From Coprinopsis marcescibilis (Eukaryota; Basidiomycota; Agaricomycetes; Agaricales; Psathyrellaceae), in the NCBI GenBank assembly GCA_004369085.1, contig ML210213.1, positions 10,539-74,538 of the forward strand: DNA of 64,000 nt, given 5' to 3'. Of this stretch, positions 1 to 11,600 are shown piece by piece. The notes under the pieces were generated by a model. The model saw only the letters and a list, made by a program, of their open reading frames with translations, was not told the DNA's origin and ran no database searches. A program made the position numbers and the translations under genes. Within the stretch, counting starts at the first letter, position 1. The number at the start of each line of letters is the position of its first letter.

Positions 1-1
1 C

Positions 2-106
2 TCGAACCGCAGCGCCGAAACCGAGGCCGCCAGGGTTTCAAGCACGAGGAATATCAAAGCCGTCCGGGAGCTGGCCATCGCTGGTGAACTGAGCGGGCGT
101 CGTTAA
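2..106 (+). CDS. 3' end of an unidentified CDS (partial)
   Basis: Reading frame 2 is open from the window edge to a TAA at 104-106 and encodes 34 residues ending in AIAGELSGRR. The composition is charged and alanine-rich, as in a helical C-terminus, and the frame stops cleanly before an A-rich stretch. No domain can be recognised from so short a piece. A chance open frame cannot be excluded, because 34 codons is not significant in this GC content. Confidence 0.35.
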   Translation, partial: SNRSAETEAARVSSTRNIKAVRELAIAGELSGRR

Positions 107-963
107 AAGCAAAAAGAAATGGTGAGGGGGATGGGCGTTCGGTCTGAACGAAATATGTATGTGGCGGCAAGCGAAAGCAGGCAAGGATCAGTAATGTATG
201 TACATTTAAGTCAACACTGCCCTATTGGAAAGGACTGGGAAGGCCACAAGACCAACCCCAAAGCGAGATCCATAATCCCGATTACGCACATGGGAACGGT
301 TAGAGGATGCCGCAATGAGCGGCGCCATACGCTGCCGAGTTGCAGGGGCACATCACGATCCTGATAATTGGTTCCTGAACTACTTATCCCGTTCTCCTCC
401 TTGTTGCCGACATGTCACCTGCTCTGTATGTAACGCTTCATCTTCATTAAGAACCACAGCTGGCCGTCTTCACACATGGAACAACGAAGAACGAAGAACT
501 AAAAACGACATACACACCCAAAACCCATGTGTCAGCCCGAGGAATTGCAGGAACTACCACCGGTTTCAACAAGACTTGTTTCAACCCGATTTTCAAGCGC
601 TTGGAATACAAAATCCGGTGCATTCATTCCATCAAACAAGATAGATCCTTTGATGGCGGTGAAAACCGCACTTATCGGCATTGGCGTCCACAATCCTTTC
701 CTTCCTTACACTTACTCCACCCCAACTCTATTCAAATTTCCATCGCAACCCGGTCCAACAAACACTAGTCACTCCCGACAACCGTGACACCAACCCGAAA
801 AACCCCAACCTCGAGCAACTACACAAAACCGTCAACACCTTCACTTTTAATTAGGTAAACCAAAGCGATAGCCACGGGCCAAACGTCACGCTTTCTTTCT
901 AACCTCCATACCAATACCCCACACCCCAATCCGACCCAAAGGCCAGCGAAGCGCTCGCCACTC

Positions 964-1129
964 TACATCACTGTTTTCGGGTCAGCGGGATAAAGCTCGA
1001 TAGCGTGGGATAAGGGTGGATAAGGGTGGATAATGGTGGATGAGGGTGGCTATCCACCCTCATCCACCATTATCCACCCTTATCCCACGCTATCCCTCGC
1101 TATCCCACTGACCCGTGTTTACTGATGTA
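964..1129. repeat. Long imperfect inverted repeat (hairpin or MITE-like)
   Basis: TACATCA at 964-970 is mirrored by TGATGTA at 1123-1129, and CGGGTCAG at 979-986 by CTGACCCG. The inner arms are built from a 10-bp unit, GGATAAGGGT and variants, and meet at about 1049-1052 with almost no loop. The left arm carries one more 10-bp unit than the right arm. The whole could fold into a stem of about 80 bp. It resembles a MITE or another non-autonomous foldback element, but no target-site duplication is obvious. Confidence 0.75.
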
Positions 1130-1435
1130 GGAGAACAAGATTCCAACTTGCACGGAGTTGCGGTTCCGCGGCTCCACCCCACAGCGCAAACCCATTACAA
1201 TGTATTACTTAATATGCGACCTATCGGTCGATAAGAGTCACTGACACTGACAACTCGCGGAATAGATGATAACGCGAACAAGCAAGTACCAAGCGAGCAA
1301 TCCGGTCCAAACACCACTGCGCGCTGCCACTCGAGGTATAATATAATACATAAACACCCATTGCATATAATACCGATAACCAACCACCACAAGAGCGTGG
1401 AAGTGGAATACACGGAATTGGTTTCTACGATATCA

Positions 1436-1501
1436 GTCCCAACTTCCAAGTAGTACACACAGATAAGCGTCCCAACTTCTAAATGGCACACACAGATAAG
1501 C
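1436..1501. repeat. 33-bp tandem duplication
   Basis: Two adjacent 33-bp units (1436-1468 and 1469-1501) both begin GTCCCAACTTC and end CACACAGATAAGC, with about four internal differences. It lies in noncoding DNA upstream of nothing identifiable. Confidence 0.8.
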
Positions 1502-1775
1502 GCCAACAAGATCATCGATCATTTCAACCCACACGATCCCAAACGTCAAAATCTTCCTCCGACCGGAGAAAAGAAGCCCTTCCAACGATCCAGAACCCAA
1601 AGGGCACCCGCAAGAACCCAGAATCCAGAACCGACCTCCTTCCATACACTGCCATACATTTCCATATACATCCAAACTTCCTCTCACATATTACAATTCA
1701 ATATTCATTCGCCTCATCCAAAAAAAAACAAAAATCGAAACCCACACCACGTGCACTACACAAAATTCACAACCC

Positions 1776-4700
1776 CTAACTCCTCTCGCGCTCCTCCAAC
1801 ATCGCCCTCGCAACAGCCCGCATAGTCTCACTAACAGTAGGCTTCACCACCTCTCTCCCTCTTCCCACTTGGCCATTCCCACCCTCCTTACCCTCCTCAC
1901 CACCCTCTTCATCTTCTTCCCACTTGCGCTTCCTCGCCAAAAAATGCAAATACTCCAAACTAGGCCTCGCAGCCCGATACCGCGCAACATCAACAGGCGG
2001 CGCTCCAAACCACAACACCTGATTCGTCTCCGGATCCCGATCGAAATATTTCGCTAAACATAAAAACTTTGAGTCATCCTTGCCATAAAGAAGAACAGAT
2101 TAAGGAGAAAGAGAAACACCGGTGGCACGAAACAAGAAACGAAGCGAACCATACTAGGTTCCAATCCCACCCACCCACCCATCCATCCATTCAGCGAACC
2201 AAAGAACCCAACTCCGCGAACCCACCCAACCCCGCCCAACCCACGCACGCCCACAAAAAAAAAAAAAAACTCACCAGTCTCCCCCGGAAGTTTCTCAACC
2301 TGCCCAACACCTCCAACAGCACCCAACCCCCCAGCAGCATTAACAATCGATCGATCAACCACCGGTCTCTGCATCTGCGCAAATCCTGCCCCCTGCTGCT
2401 GCTGCTGGCTCTGTTGGTGTTGTTGTTGTTGCTGGTGCTGTTGAAGTGGCACACCCGCATACGCCCCGTGCGAGTAGTACCCAGGCGTGAGAGCCGCGGC
2501 AGGGACGGCCTGCCTCGCACTCACAGCATTCGCTTCTCTCCTTCTCTTCCCCGCCCCGCCAACCGCCGACACCCCCGCCGCCGCCACCGCCGACAAATCA
2601 TCACCCCCATCCCCAACCAACCCCCCCGGAAACTTGCTCTTCCCACCCCCTCCCTTGCTCAAAAAAGGACTAGGCAACCTCGCAGGATACACCATCCTCT
2701 CAAACGGATAAATCGGCATAAACTCCACACTCTTCCTCACTTCCTCCGGCACGCACGAATTCCAGTTCTTGATCTTCACAAAGATCCGCTCCCGGTCGTT
2801 GTACCGCGAATCGCACACGTACAGCGGCCAGCCGACGTACCAGAACGGTGGGCGCGGCCGCCCACGGACGTGCCGCGCTGTGAATTGGCAGGCGATTTTT
2901 TCGATGATGTCTTCCACTGGGTGGTCTGCAAAGTGGCCTGGCAGGTAGATAGATAGATAGGTTAATGAATGAATAAAAAGTTGGCTTGATACGCACTCGT
3001 TTTGAACACTTCTCTTTCCCAAAACTCTCGGTTCGGTGGGTGAAAAGTCTAAGAGTGAGATCAACACCAGCCATCGCTTCCAAACACACAGCTCTCACCT
3101 GTTCAGGTCTAAAATACCACGAAACCGTAATACCCTGCTGACCCTTCTTCGATCTAAACCAAAAAGTTAAACTTATATACACCAACAAAGCAACATGAAG
3201 AAACCCGACTCACGGTTCCTCCGACACCCAACACCTAAAAATCTGGCCAATAATCGGCCGACTGGGATCATCCGGATTAGCCAAATGCAGCCAATCCGCC
3301 AACCTCACACTCCACCCCTTGTAATGCAGCTCGTCCACAAACACCCGGTCCTTGGTCAACACCCGATGCGTCGTAACACTCGGCACACCCTCGCTATCCG
3401 CCCCATGCACCGGCTTCACAATCCCCGGTCCAGCGCGCAGCGCCGCGAAATGCGTCGTCGAAACATAGGGCGGTCCAGGCGGCGGATGGGGGGAAGTCAG
3501 GGAGTGGTATAGTCGCTGTATACTGCGGTGTTAGCTTGGACACCCAAGGGGTTGAAAGGCACTTGCCTGGAGCAGCAAGACGCGTCCGTAGGGTTCTCCA
3601 CCAGGTTCGTGCCACCTCCGCGCCTTTTCAAACATCCTCGCCATATCCAGGTCAAACTCCTTCGCAGTCGCATACCCATGCGCTCGCGCCCGCGTCTACA
3701 CATCCCAAACTCAGTTCCCGCACACACTCCAAACGAAGAAAAGCTAAAAGCCGCACCTCGACCATTTTAAGGGATATCTGACCTGCAAACGACAAATTCG
3801 GTATGACCGGGTCCTCCGGTACCTCTTCCAGCGCAACCGCCAATCGATTCCCCCTACCACTCAACGTCAGTCCCCACACAAAAACCAAGCAAAAAAAAAC
3901 GCACACCACATCCTTGTGCGACTTGACAGCATGCACGATATCGCTCATGCGTTCCTGCAGCAACCAGCCATGAGCACGACGCTTCAGAGCAACAGAAGGA
4001 ACGGATATCTCACAGGTACAGCAAACTCCATCCACCCGTGCTCACCAAAGCCGGGCCAGCGAGGGAGGCCGCGCTCTAGCTGCCGCGCAATCTCCTCGCT
4101 GAGCGGGTCGCGGTCCATGGCGGGGTCGCCGTCGTCGTGGTCGTCCGAGTCGGGTGACATGATGTCCACGTCCACCTCGGGCGAGGTCTGCCGGCGGGGG
4201 GTGTGCGTCGGGTGGTCGGCGGGCATTGGTTGTTGTTGTTGCTGATTCTGCTGCTGATTCTGCTGTTGGTTATGCTGTTGCGGTTGTTGGTTATGTTGCA
4301 GTTGGTTATGTTGTTGGTGTGGTGGGATCGGAAGAGGCGGGGCAAGTCTCACACCCTCTACCTTGCCCACGCCCACCCGCGATCCACCCTCTTCCTCTTC
4401 CTCCTCCTCAGGCGCGTCATGCACCCGCTGCGCAGACGACGGCGGCGGCGAGGAGCGCACAGACGGCAGACACGCTCGTTTCCTCCACTCCGTCTCCAAC
4501 AGCGTCTAGTAATAAATGAACGAATGAATAAATGCACCAACACGCGAATAAATGAATGAATAAAAAACTCGCAAAACGTACCTTGAGCACTTCAGCATCT
4601 TTAGCAATCTGACTCTCAGGCTCGTTATAAAAGAGCGCGTTCCAGAAGACGAGGCTGAGGTCCGTATACACATCCCCCGCGTCCTTGTACCGTCCTTTTT

Positions 4701-4985
4701 GCACTCCGAGCTGGATGTTGCCGAGGCAGCGGGGTTCCGGTATGATCTGCGCGTTGCAAGGTCAATTTTAGATGTTAGGTGTTATGAATGCCTGGGGGGT
4801 GAAAGGGAAAAGGCAAGGGAAAGGCAAGAAAGAAGACCTACCTCGTAGTACTGCGGCCAATCCGTCCTGTCCACCAGTTCAAGAAACATCGCGGCAAGCT
4901 GGCGTTTCCCGCGCACCGACGTCGCAGCCAGTAACGCCTCGATCACCTCCTCCAGCGCACTCTTCTGCTGCGCCGTTATCGTCAT
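1776..4985 (-). CDS. RSC1: RSC1/RSC2-like chromatin remodelling subunit (two bromodomains and BAH)
   Basis: A predicted nuclear subunit of the RSC (SWI/SNF-class) nucleosome remodeller, probably reading acetyl-lysine and binding nucleosomes. Joining exons on the minus strand from ATG 4985 (MTITAQQKSALEEV) gives, in order: bromodomain 1 (RTDWPQYYE, then IIPEPRCLGNIQLGVQKG and ALFYNEPES); an acidic and polyQ/N linker (about 4200-4450); a degenerate second bromodomain (MSDIVHAVKSHKD to AKEFDLDMARMFEKARRWHE); and a BAH domain (VFVDELHYKGWSVRLADW, SWYFRPEQ, NREFWEREVFKTS). A conserved post-BAH segment (WYVGWPLYVCDSRYND, KIKNWNSC) follows, then a Gln-rich stretch and a C-terminus containing WFGAPPVDVARYR. 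Bromo-bromo-BAH order is diagnostic of yeast RSC1/RSC2. Most introns are 50-100 bp. One, after LLLQ at about 3571, appears to be GC-AG. The paralogue assignment (RSC1 or RSC2) cannot be made. Confidence 0.88.
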
Positions 4986-5814
4986 CCTATCCCAGTTCCT
5001 ATTCCTGTAAGTAGTGCTATTGTCCTGCCCACGCGAATCATAAATACATCCTTCAGCCAAAACAAATTGTCGCATAACAAAGTGGTTACTACTTACCGTT
5101 GTTTAAGCAATTAGCGATTATCGGGTGGTTAAGCAAGGGGTGGAGAGATTATGGAGTAGATGAGAGCAAATGGGAGGGGTACTAGCGTGCATTCATAGTA
5201 AACAGCAAGATAGTAGAGATTTGAGTAACTAAACTTGCCGGCCCGAGAGATCCACGTGATCCATCATCAATGTCACGCACACAAACGCGACGCGCGACAA
5301 TAATTTCACCTCGGTCCTCGAATTTGAATGATGAATCTCGATTCTCGATTCAATCTCGTTTTTCCAATGGCGTAAAAGCTAAACAATTTCCATTCACACG
5401 GAGCACCCACGCAGCAGCAGCACCACCTCGCACCACTACATACTATACAAGATTTCAATCACACAACCACCATTCGTAAAAGGCATAAATGTCGTTTTCA
5501 TCATACACGCGTCAGGTTTGAAATTGAAATTGAAATTGAAATTGAAATTGAAAAGAAAAAGGCAAAAGCAAGAACTTGTATATGCGATAGCAAGGAAGGA
5601 AGAGGGAAGAGTAAGGGTCCGGTCTAGTAGCTACTTACAGATCCCGGGTCCACGGATGGAAACCCCATTTCCCAAACCAAAAAAACAGAAACAAAAACAC
5701 TCCAACCACATCATCGACCGCCACCACCCAGGTCCCCCACCCCACCTCATCACAAAAAAAAGCTTCCAAGTCCCAGGTATATGGTAAACCCATCCAAAAC
5801 CGTCCAACACAAAC
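4986..5814. other. Intergenic region between two minus-strand genes
   Basis: This holds the promoter and 5' leader of the RSC1/2-like gene (about 4986-5250) and the 3' region of the zinc-finger gene. A hexanucleotide microsatellite lies at 5518-5554. No coding exon is convincing. Confidence 0.6.
5518..5554. repeat. (AAATTG)n microsatellite
   Basis: Five full AAATTG units at 5521-5550, with partial units on both sides, followed by an A/G-rich tract. Noncoding. Confidence 0.9.
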
Positions 5815-7455
5815 TCAAAAGACAAGGATCCGCCCGACCATGAACGCACTGGCACTCCCGCCGGAGCCAAAATTGAGCTTGCTGGCCTCGCGCGGCTTGA
5901 GGCCCTGGTTCTGCGGCAGGCCAGGGCCAGGTAGGACGCCGTCCCAGCTCTCGGGGTGGTACGGCCGCGGCGACGTATTCTCGTCCCACGAATCCCGCTC
6001 CTCCTTGGGCAGGCATCGTCGTACCGGCGGCATCGGGACCTGCACCGTCCTGTAGAAATCATCCGAGATGAGGTTGAACTGCAGCAGCGAGAGCGGGACC
6101 CAGCGCGAGGGCGACGGCGCCCTGCGGCGGCGTTTAGCAGGTTTCGCCCCGTTACTGCTGCTAGTGGTGGTGGTGGGGATTGGGTCGTTGAAAAGGGGGG
6201 AAGATGCGGAGGAGGATATTGAGGGGGGCGCCCTGCCTCGCTGCGGCGGCGAAGAAGATGCAGATAAGGATACGGACGGTCTTTTCTGGGCGGGCGGGCT
6301 CATCTCCGGCGACGTAGCAACAGGCGAGGCCTGCGGAGAACTACCCGCCCCAGCATCCTCGCCGCCCGACGCAGACTCGGAGCACGACTTGCTGCTCGCA
6401 GCCATATTCACCGGCTTGAGCACACAGCGCTTGACGTGTCTGTTCAGGTTGGACGCAACCCCAAACCGCCGCCCGCAGATTTCGCAGACAAACGCTAAGC
6501 AAACAGCAACGGCAGCCACCATCAGCCTCTCGCCGGCTCCTTTTAAGCCCACCCACGCACCTTTTTCGCCTGTGTGAACAAGCAGATGCTAAAGCCAGAC
6601 CACGAGGGGTAGCTATTGAGTAACAACAACGCCTTGTACTTTGCCAGAACGCTTACCTTTCGTAGAGTGCTGGGACGATCAAAGCTGCGATTGGGAATTC
6701 ATCAGCCATGTAGTAGCTACAACCCCTTTCTATCGAGCCGCTTACCGTTTATGACACATGGTGCATGCATGTTTCTTCTCCCGCGATGTACTGTTTTCAG
6801 GGACGACGACGCTGGGTTGAGGAGCTGGCACAGGCACAGGCACAGGCATGGCAGCAGCAGCAGCAGCAGCACCCGCGGACCCATCATCATATCCGCCCTG
6901 CCCCCCATCCGATCGCGACCTCCCATTCAGCAGCACGGCCATCGCGGCAGGCGTAGGAAGCGGAGGCCCAGGCGAGCGCACAATCGCAGCAGCAGCAGAA
7001 CCCTTGCTTTTTATCGCCAAAAAGCTCACTTCTGGTGGAGCAGGAAGCATAGGCACAGGCGCAACAACCCCATGCGCCAAACCTTGAGCCTGCTCTTGCT
7101 GCTGCTGATCCTCCTCCGCCCAGCTCCAGCCCGCATCGCCAAAGTACCCCGGCGCAGCATCCTCGCCGGCGAACAAGCTCCCGCTCATCGAGCCCCCGGA
7201 GAATCCCAGCCCGGTGGCGTCAAACTCCTCCCCGCTCGTCGTCGCTGATGCTCGGTATGCTGGTCCTCCGCGGTAGAGCCCATCAGGTGCGAGCGCATAG
7301 CTCTGTGAAGATCCCCCCAAGAAGCCGTGCGTAAAATTGACCCCGGCGAGGTAATTAGGAGGGTAGAAGGAGGGGTAGGCCCCAAAGGCCTCGCGCTGCT
7401 GCTGGTTCTGCTGCTGGCCATGGAGGGCGACGACGGCACCATACTGCGTCTGCAT
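5815..7455 (-). CDS. Two-zinc-finger C2H2/CCHC transcription factor
   Basis: Likely a nuclear DNA-binding regulator. Four exons: 7455-6746, 6657-6684 (28 nt), 6561-6588 (28 nt) and 6494-5815. The spliced finger region reads KKHACTMCHKRFDRPS, then TLRKHLLVHTGEK, then AFVCEICGRRFGVASNLNRH followed by VKRC. Finger 1 is a canonical C2H2 with a TGEK linker. Finger 2 ends His-x3-Cys, a CCHC variant. The N-terminal 230 residues are low-complexity (Q, G, A, P; poly-Ala, VPVPVPVP). The C-terminus has a conserved-looking block, RWVPLSLLQFNLISDD, then a Pro-rich segment ending at the stop at 5815-5817. Target genes are unknown. The finger pair has the general layout of fungal regulators such as AZF1/MSN-type proteins, but I cannot assign an orthologue. 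Confidence 0.82.
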
Positions 7456-8651
7456 CGCAACGGATGGGCAAAAGGCGCGGGACGAACGACAGTTCGACCC
7501 AGCCTCCCCCCGCTGTTATATATTCCACCGATCCTCCCCGTATGTAAAAAACGGTACTTTCGCCCGTTCACGAGAACGAGGCAGCTGCCAACAACTGGGC
7601 ATCACCCAACCCACCCGACTTCGCAGCGGTTTGACGTTGGAAACGCGGAGCTTCAGACGAACCACGGCTGGTTTCTATTTTGCCATTAGGATCAGCCAAG
7701 TCCCAAAAGCTTAAATCCTCGATTCATTCAGCGGTGGTTCTAATCATAATTGCAACCCCCTTATGATCGATGGTTCTTCCCTCCCAGCCCCAATCGGATC
7801 GCTTGTGCCTCATGCCCAACCCACATGCCCCCATGTTCCAAATCCGCTCATGACCTGCCATCTTGATAAGTCCAAACCGTGACCCCCAAAACTTTCCAGA
7901 ACAAATCGCCACCTTCAAAGAACCCAATTGACAGCCCACGAAAAAAAAAAAAAACCTGGATAGAAACGTAACAAGCGCCCTTTTGACACTGTTACCTCAT
8001 CGCAAGAATTTGTTGCCTTCATCCCCACCTCAAGGCCCCTCTTCTTATTCAGACAGGGAAACCCAAGCGCTTAGCTGGGCCCAACCGCTCAGCGCACCGT
8101 TCCGCAACGCGTCCTACTACGGGCTTCGGTGATCAGGCTGACCTTTGAATTTCGGATGGACCCTAGCCCTGGTCTCGGATTTCATTCCTCCCAACCCAGA
8201 CTTCTGGCCAGACACCGCCGCTGCGTATTTGCTTATCTGCAGCAAGGCGGCCTTTGTACTAGTGCACTAATGTACTTAAAACATGACACGTGCGCTTCGA
8301 TCGCGAAGAACGTTAATAATAACCCAGACGTTCGTACGCAATAAACGAGCAGGACTCTGACGGCTCTGGGGTCCAAATGTCAAAACGGTTAAACCCAGGC
8401 GAAGCAGAAACAGGGTCGAACAGAAATAATTTACATTAATACGACCGTAATTCTCTGAAAGAACAAAAAAAGCTTTGATTCCCAGTCAAGTCCAAATCGA
8501 AGCTATTCCAAAAAAGAACTCCGCCGTCCGCTCTTTCAAAATACAAAATAAGACAAACGAAAGCAAGATCGGCCTAGGTCGTCCCTACTAGTTATGTTAA
8601 CGTATGTACCACCAAGTAAAAATAGTGCCCCGCAAAAACCATTGCACAACA
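7456..8651. other. Intergenic region
   Basis: Promoter of the zinc-finger gene (about 7456-7700) and 3' flank of the GH71/99-like gene. There is a poly-A run near 7940-7954. Small open frames are present, but none has a start context, splice partners or recognisable residues. Confidence 0.5.
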
Positions 8652-11600
8652 TCATTTCGTAAACTTGCTCAACAACTTGCTCCCAGCTAAAAAAAAACCA
8701 ATCATTAGCTCAATCTCTACGAATGAACAAAAACCTACTCACATTGCGCCAAACTACCCACCCCACTCTCCAGCTGCTCCCGCGTCTTGCGTCCCGCAAC
8801 TTTATCAACCGCAGACCACGCAAACCCCATCGCACCCGCCCCCGCTCCCGCAAACCCCGACGACCCACCCGGTTTTCCATAGCTCCCATATCCATTACCA
8901 CTATTACTATGACTATTCCCCGGCCCTACAAAAAAAAAACCAAAAAAACACGTTAAACCACTACCAAAATAACCCATAAAACTTACGTGGCGGCAAAGCA
9001 GGCGGCGCCTGCCCAGTCCCAGGAACCCAAGGCGCAGGCTGCTGCATCTGACCTCCACCAACCGCGCCCTCACCCCCAAAATACCCCACCGGCGGGGGCG
9101 GCCCATACCCTCCTTCCCCATACCCCTCCCCATACCCCTGCGCGACAGGCCCTGATTGGAAACTATGCGCCAACGGCATCGCACTCGCACCATACTGGCC
9201 CTGTCCTCCCTCACCCCCAAGCGCACTAGGGAAATTCGGCACCTGCTGCTGCTGGACCCCATACCCCGAATGCCCATACCCCCCATCCGAATACACATTC
9301 GCATTCGGGAACCCACTCACACCCACCGCCCCCGGACTCCCAGGAGCACCACCACTCGCACTCCCACTCGCACTCCCATGCCCCGACCACGCCAACGGAT
9401 ACGCCCCCGCACCACCACCACCACAATATTCGCCTCCGACACCGGAATTACCAGCAGGAGGCACAGACGTCGACGGATAAGACCCAGCGGGGAACGCAGG
9501 AGGTGCACCCGATTGCTGATACCCCCCATAAGCCTGCGGGCCATACGACTCCGAGATCGACGTTTGAGACATCGCGCCGGGTCCAGGGAATCCGGGCATA
9601 TAAGATGAATTGTGGGTATGGTTATGATTATGATTATGTCCAGGTGCTCCGTATCCGGACGGACCCGAGGGCATGATTCCCGTTGGCGCATAAGCAGCTG
9701 CAGCGGCAGATGACGCTGAAGATGACGCTGAAGGCTGAGCTGATGAAGCGGAGGACGAAGCGGAAGACGAGGGGTGCTGGTAACCCGGTCCGTAGGTAGC
9801 TGCGCCTCCTGGTGCGCTCGAGGCGCCATAGGGGCCCATCTGAGCCGGAGGCTGAGGCGCACCCCCAGAATAGGACAAAGACCCTCCCCCAAACCCTGTA
9901 CTCTGCGGACTGGTACTCCCAGAAGAGCTCTGAGGTCTATTGGCCATACCCGGTCGTCCCTGCCCAAGCGTCGCAGAATGATGCAGCGGCGTAGCGTTGC
10001 TAGAAGCACCCGGCCTCGAGTAGCTAACCGTCGACGAGTGCTGCAACGCCGTGCCGCCGCCTGGACCGCTGGACGCCGTGAAAGTCTGCGGCCTCGTCAA
10101 ATTAGCCCCACCGACATACCCAGACCCATTCGCTCCACCCAACCCCGGACCACTGCTGCTCGCGGGAGTGGAATTCCCGGCCATTCCCGCTGGCCACTTT
10201 GCAGGTGTCCACTGCGCGTGCTGCCACGTTGCGCTGGAGGCCTGGTTCGGCAGCGTGGTGGACGTGGATCCGGGAGAAGTAGACTGCGGAGGCGAGTACG
10301 AGGCCTGAAGCGAAGGATTAACGTTGGATGCACTCGTGTGGGGACGTGTGGGCGGCCGTCCTTGTTGCTGTGCCGCTGGATGAGCGGGATGGACTGGCGG
10401 CGGCGACACGGACGGGTGCCCAGGTTGGTACCCACCTGGTGCAGGTCCGTTCAGATCCACTCGTCCGAAATTGTTCGCCAACTTTGACACTGGGTCGGAA
10501 TGAGCCGTCGCGATCGGGGATGCATTAGGGTTCCCATACGGCTGGGACCCATGCGCATGTCCAGTTGGATAGGTGTGTGCGTTGACTGGCGGAGGACCGC
10601 TGAAGCCCGGACGATCCGAAACTGGCGGCTGGACGTTGGATGTCGGACCGACATGCCCTGTTGTTGTTGCTGCAGATGGGCCATAGGGTGCCATTCCAGA
10701 AGGAGCCGTTGGGCCTGCCCCAGCCACAGTCGATGATCTCGCAGGTTGGGCGGTCGGTGCAGGCTTGGGATCATCCATCTCGAGCGAGTATGGAGGTGGC
10801 GGAGGCTCATCGTCCTTGCCCTGCAGAGAAGACGACCATTGCTCATACGACTGATCTTTGTTCATTGCCCCAGCCCCGCTAGTACCGCCACTCCCAGCAG
10901 CCGTCAAAGCTACAGCGGGGGCCTGTCCCGATGAGCAAGGTTCGGCCGATGGGACGAGTATATCTTCGTACTTGGGACGTGTGCCCCAAAAGTCTTGCAA
11001 TTCTTTGGATGGGAACGTTTCGAAAGGCCTTCTTTCTCCTCGCAGGACCTCGGCAGCAAACCCACACACACGCATGTACCTAAAATGAGACAGAGATATT
11101 AACACACGTCGTACAAGTGCGATGGAATAGAGTAATACGAACCAATCAGAAGGAAGGTCCTGTCCCTCCTGGTCAAGTGCTAAGAAGGACCAAGTGTCCG
11201 ATACAGGCAGGTTGCGTTTGTATGAAACTGCGGGCATGAACGCTGTGCCTTCGTCGTATCTAACAGAAGATCAGACCGATTTCAATCCGATAAGCAATCT
11301 TCGTCACTCACTCGTCCCACATTGCACCGTACATGATACGTGCGCCAACCTTGTGGGCATTGAACACTTGTTTCCAAAGGAAACGACCGCCTTTCCGAGG
11401 GGCATCGTTGAACCCCCATTTCCCCTGGGTGAGATTGTTGGCCTACACCGCGATTAGTTCTGTATCAAATGAAATTGTTGCATTCGAAACTCACGGAACC
11501 GCCTGGCCATACGACTGGTATATAGTCCACCTTCCGTGATCCGCTCTGTTCATTGTGCATCTGAACGAGCTCGAAGTCTCCTTTCATCCTATTCTCTGTA

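Larger units (their letters stand above)
107..1775. other. Intergenic region with no supportable gene
   Basis: I see no convincing coding exon here. The open frames are short and rich in Pro, Thr, Ser and His on one strand, as expected from C-rich pyrimidine-biased DNA. The region holds a long inverted repeat (964-1129) and a 33-bp tandem duplication (1436-1501), described separately. Confidence 0.5.

Noticed and set aside
2069..2956. Long plus-strand open frame (295 codons)
   Set aside because: It is antisense to the RSC1/2-like gene. Its Pro/Arg/Leu-rich content mirrors polyQ and Gly-rich codons of that gene.
9156..9608. Arg/Thr-rich plus-strand frames over 9-10.5 kb
   Set aside because: Shadow frames of the low-complexity tail of the GH71/99-like protein on the opposite strand.
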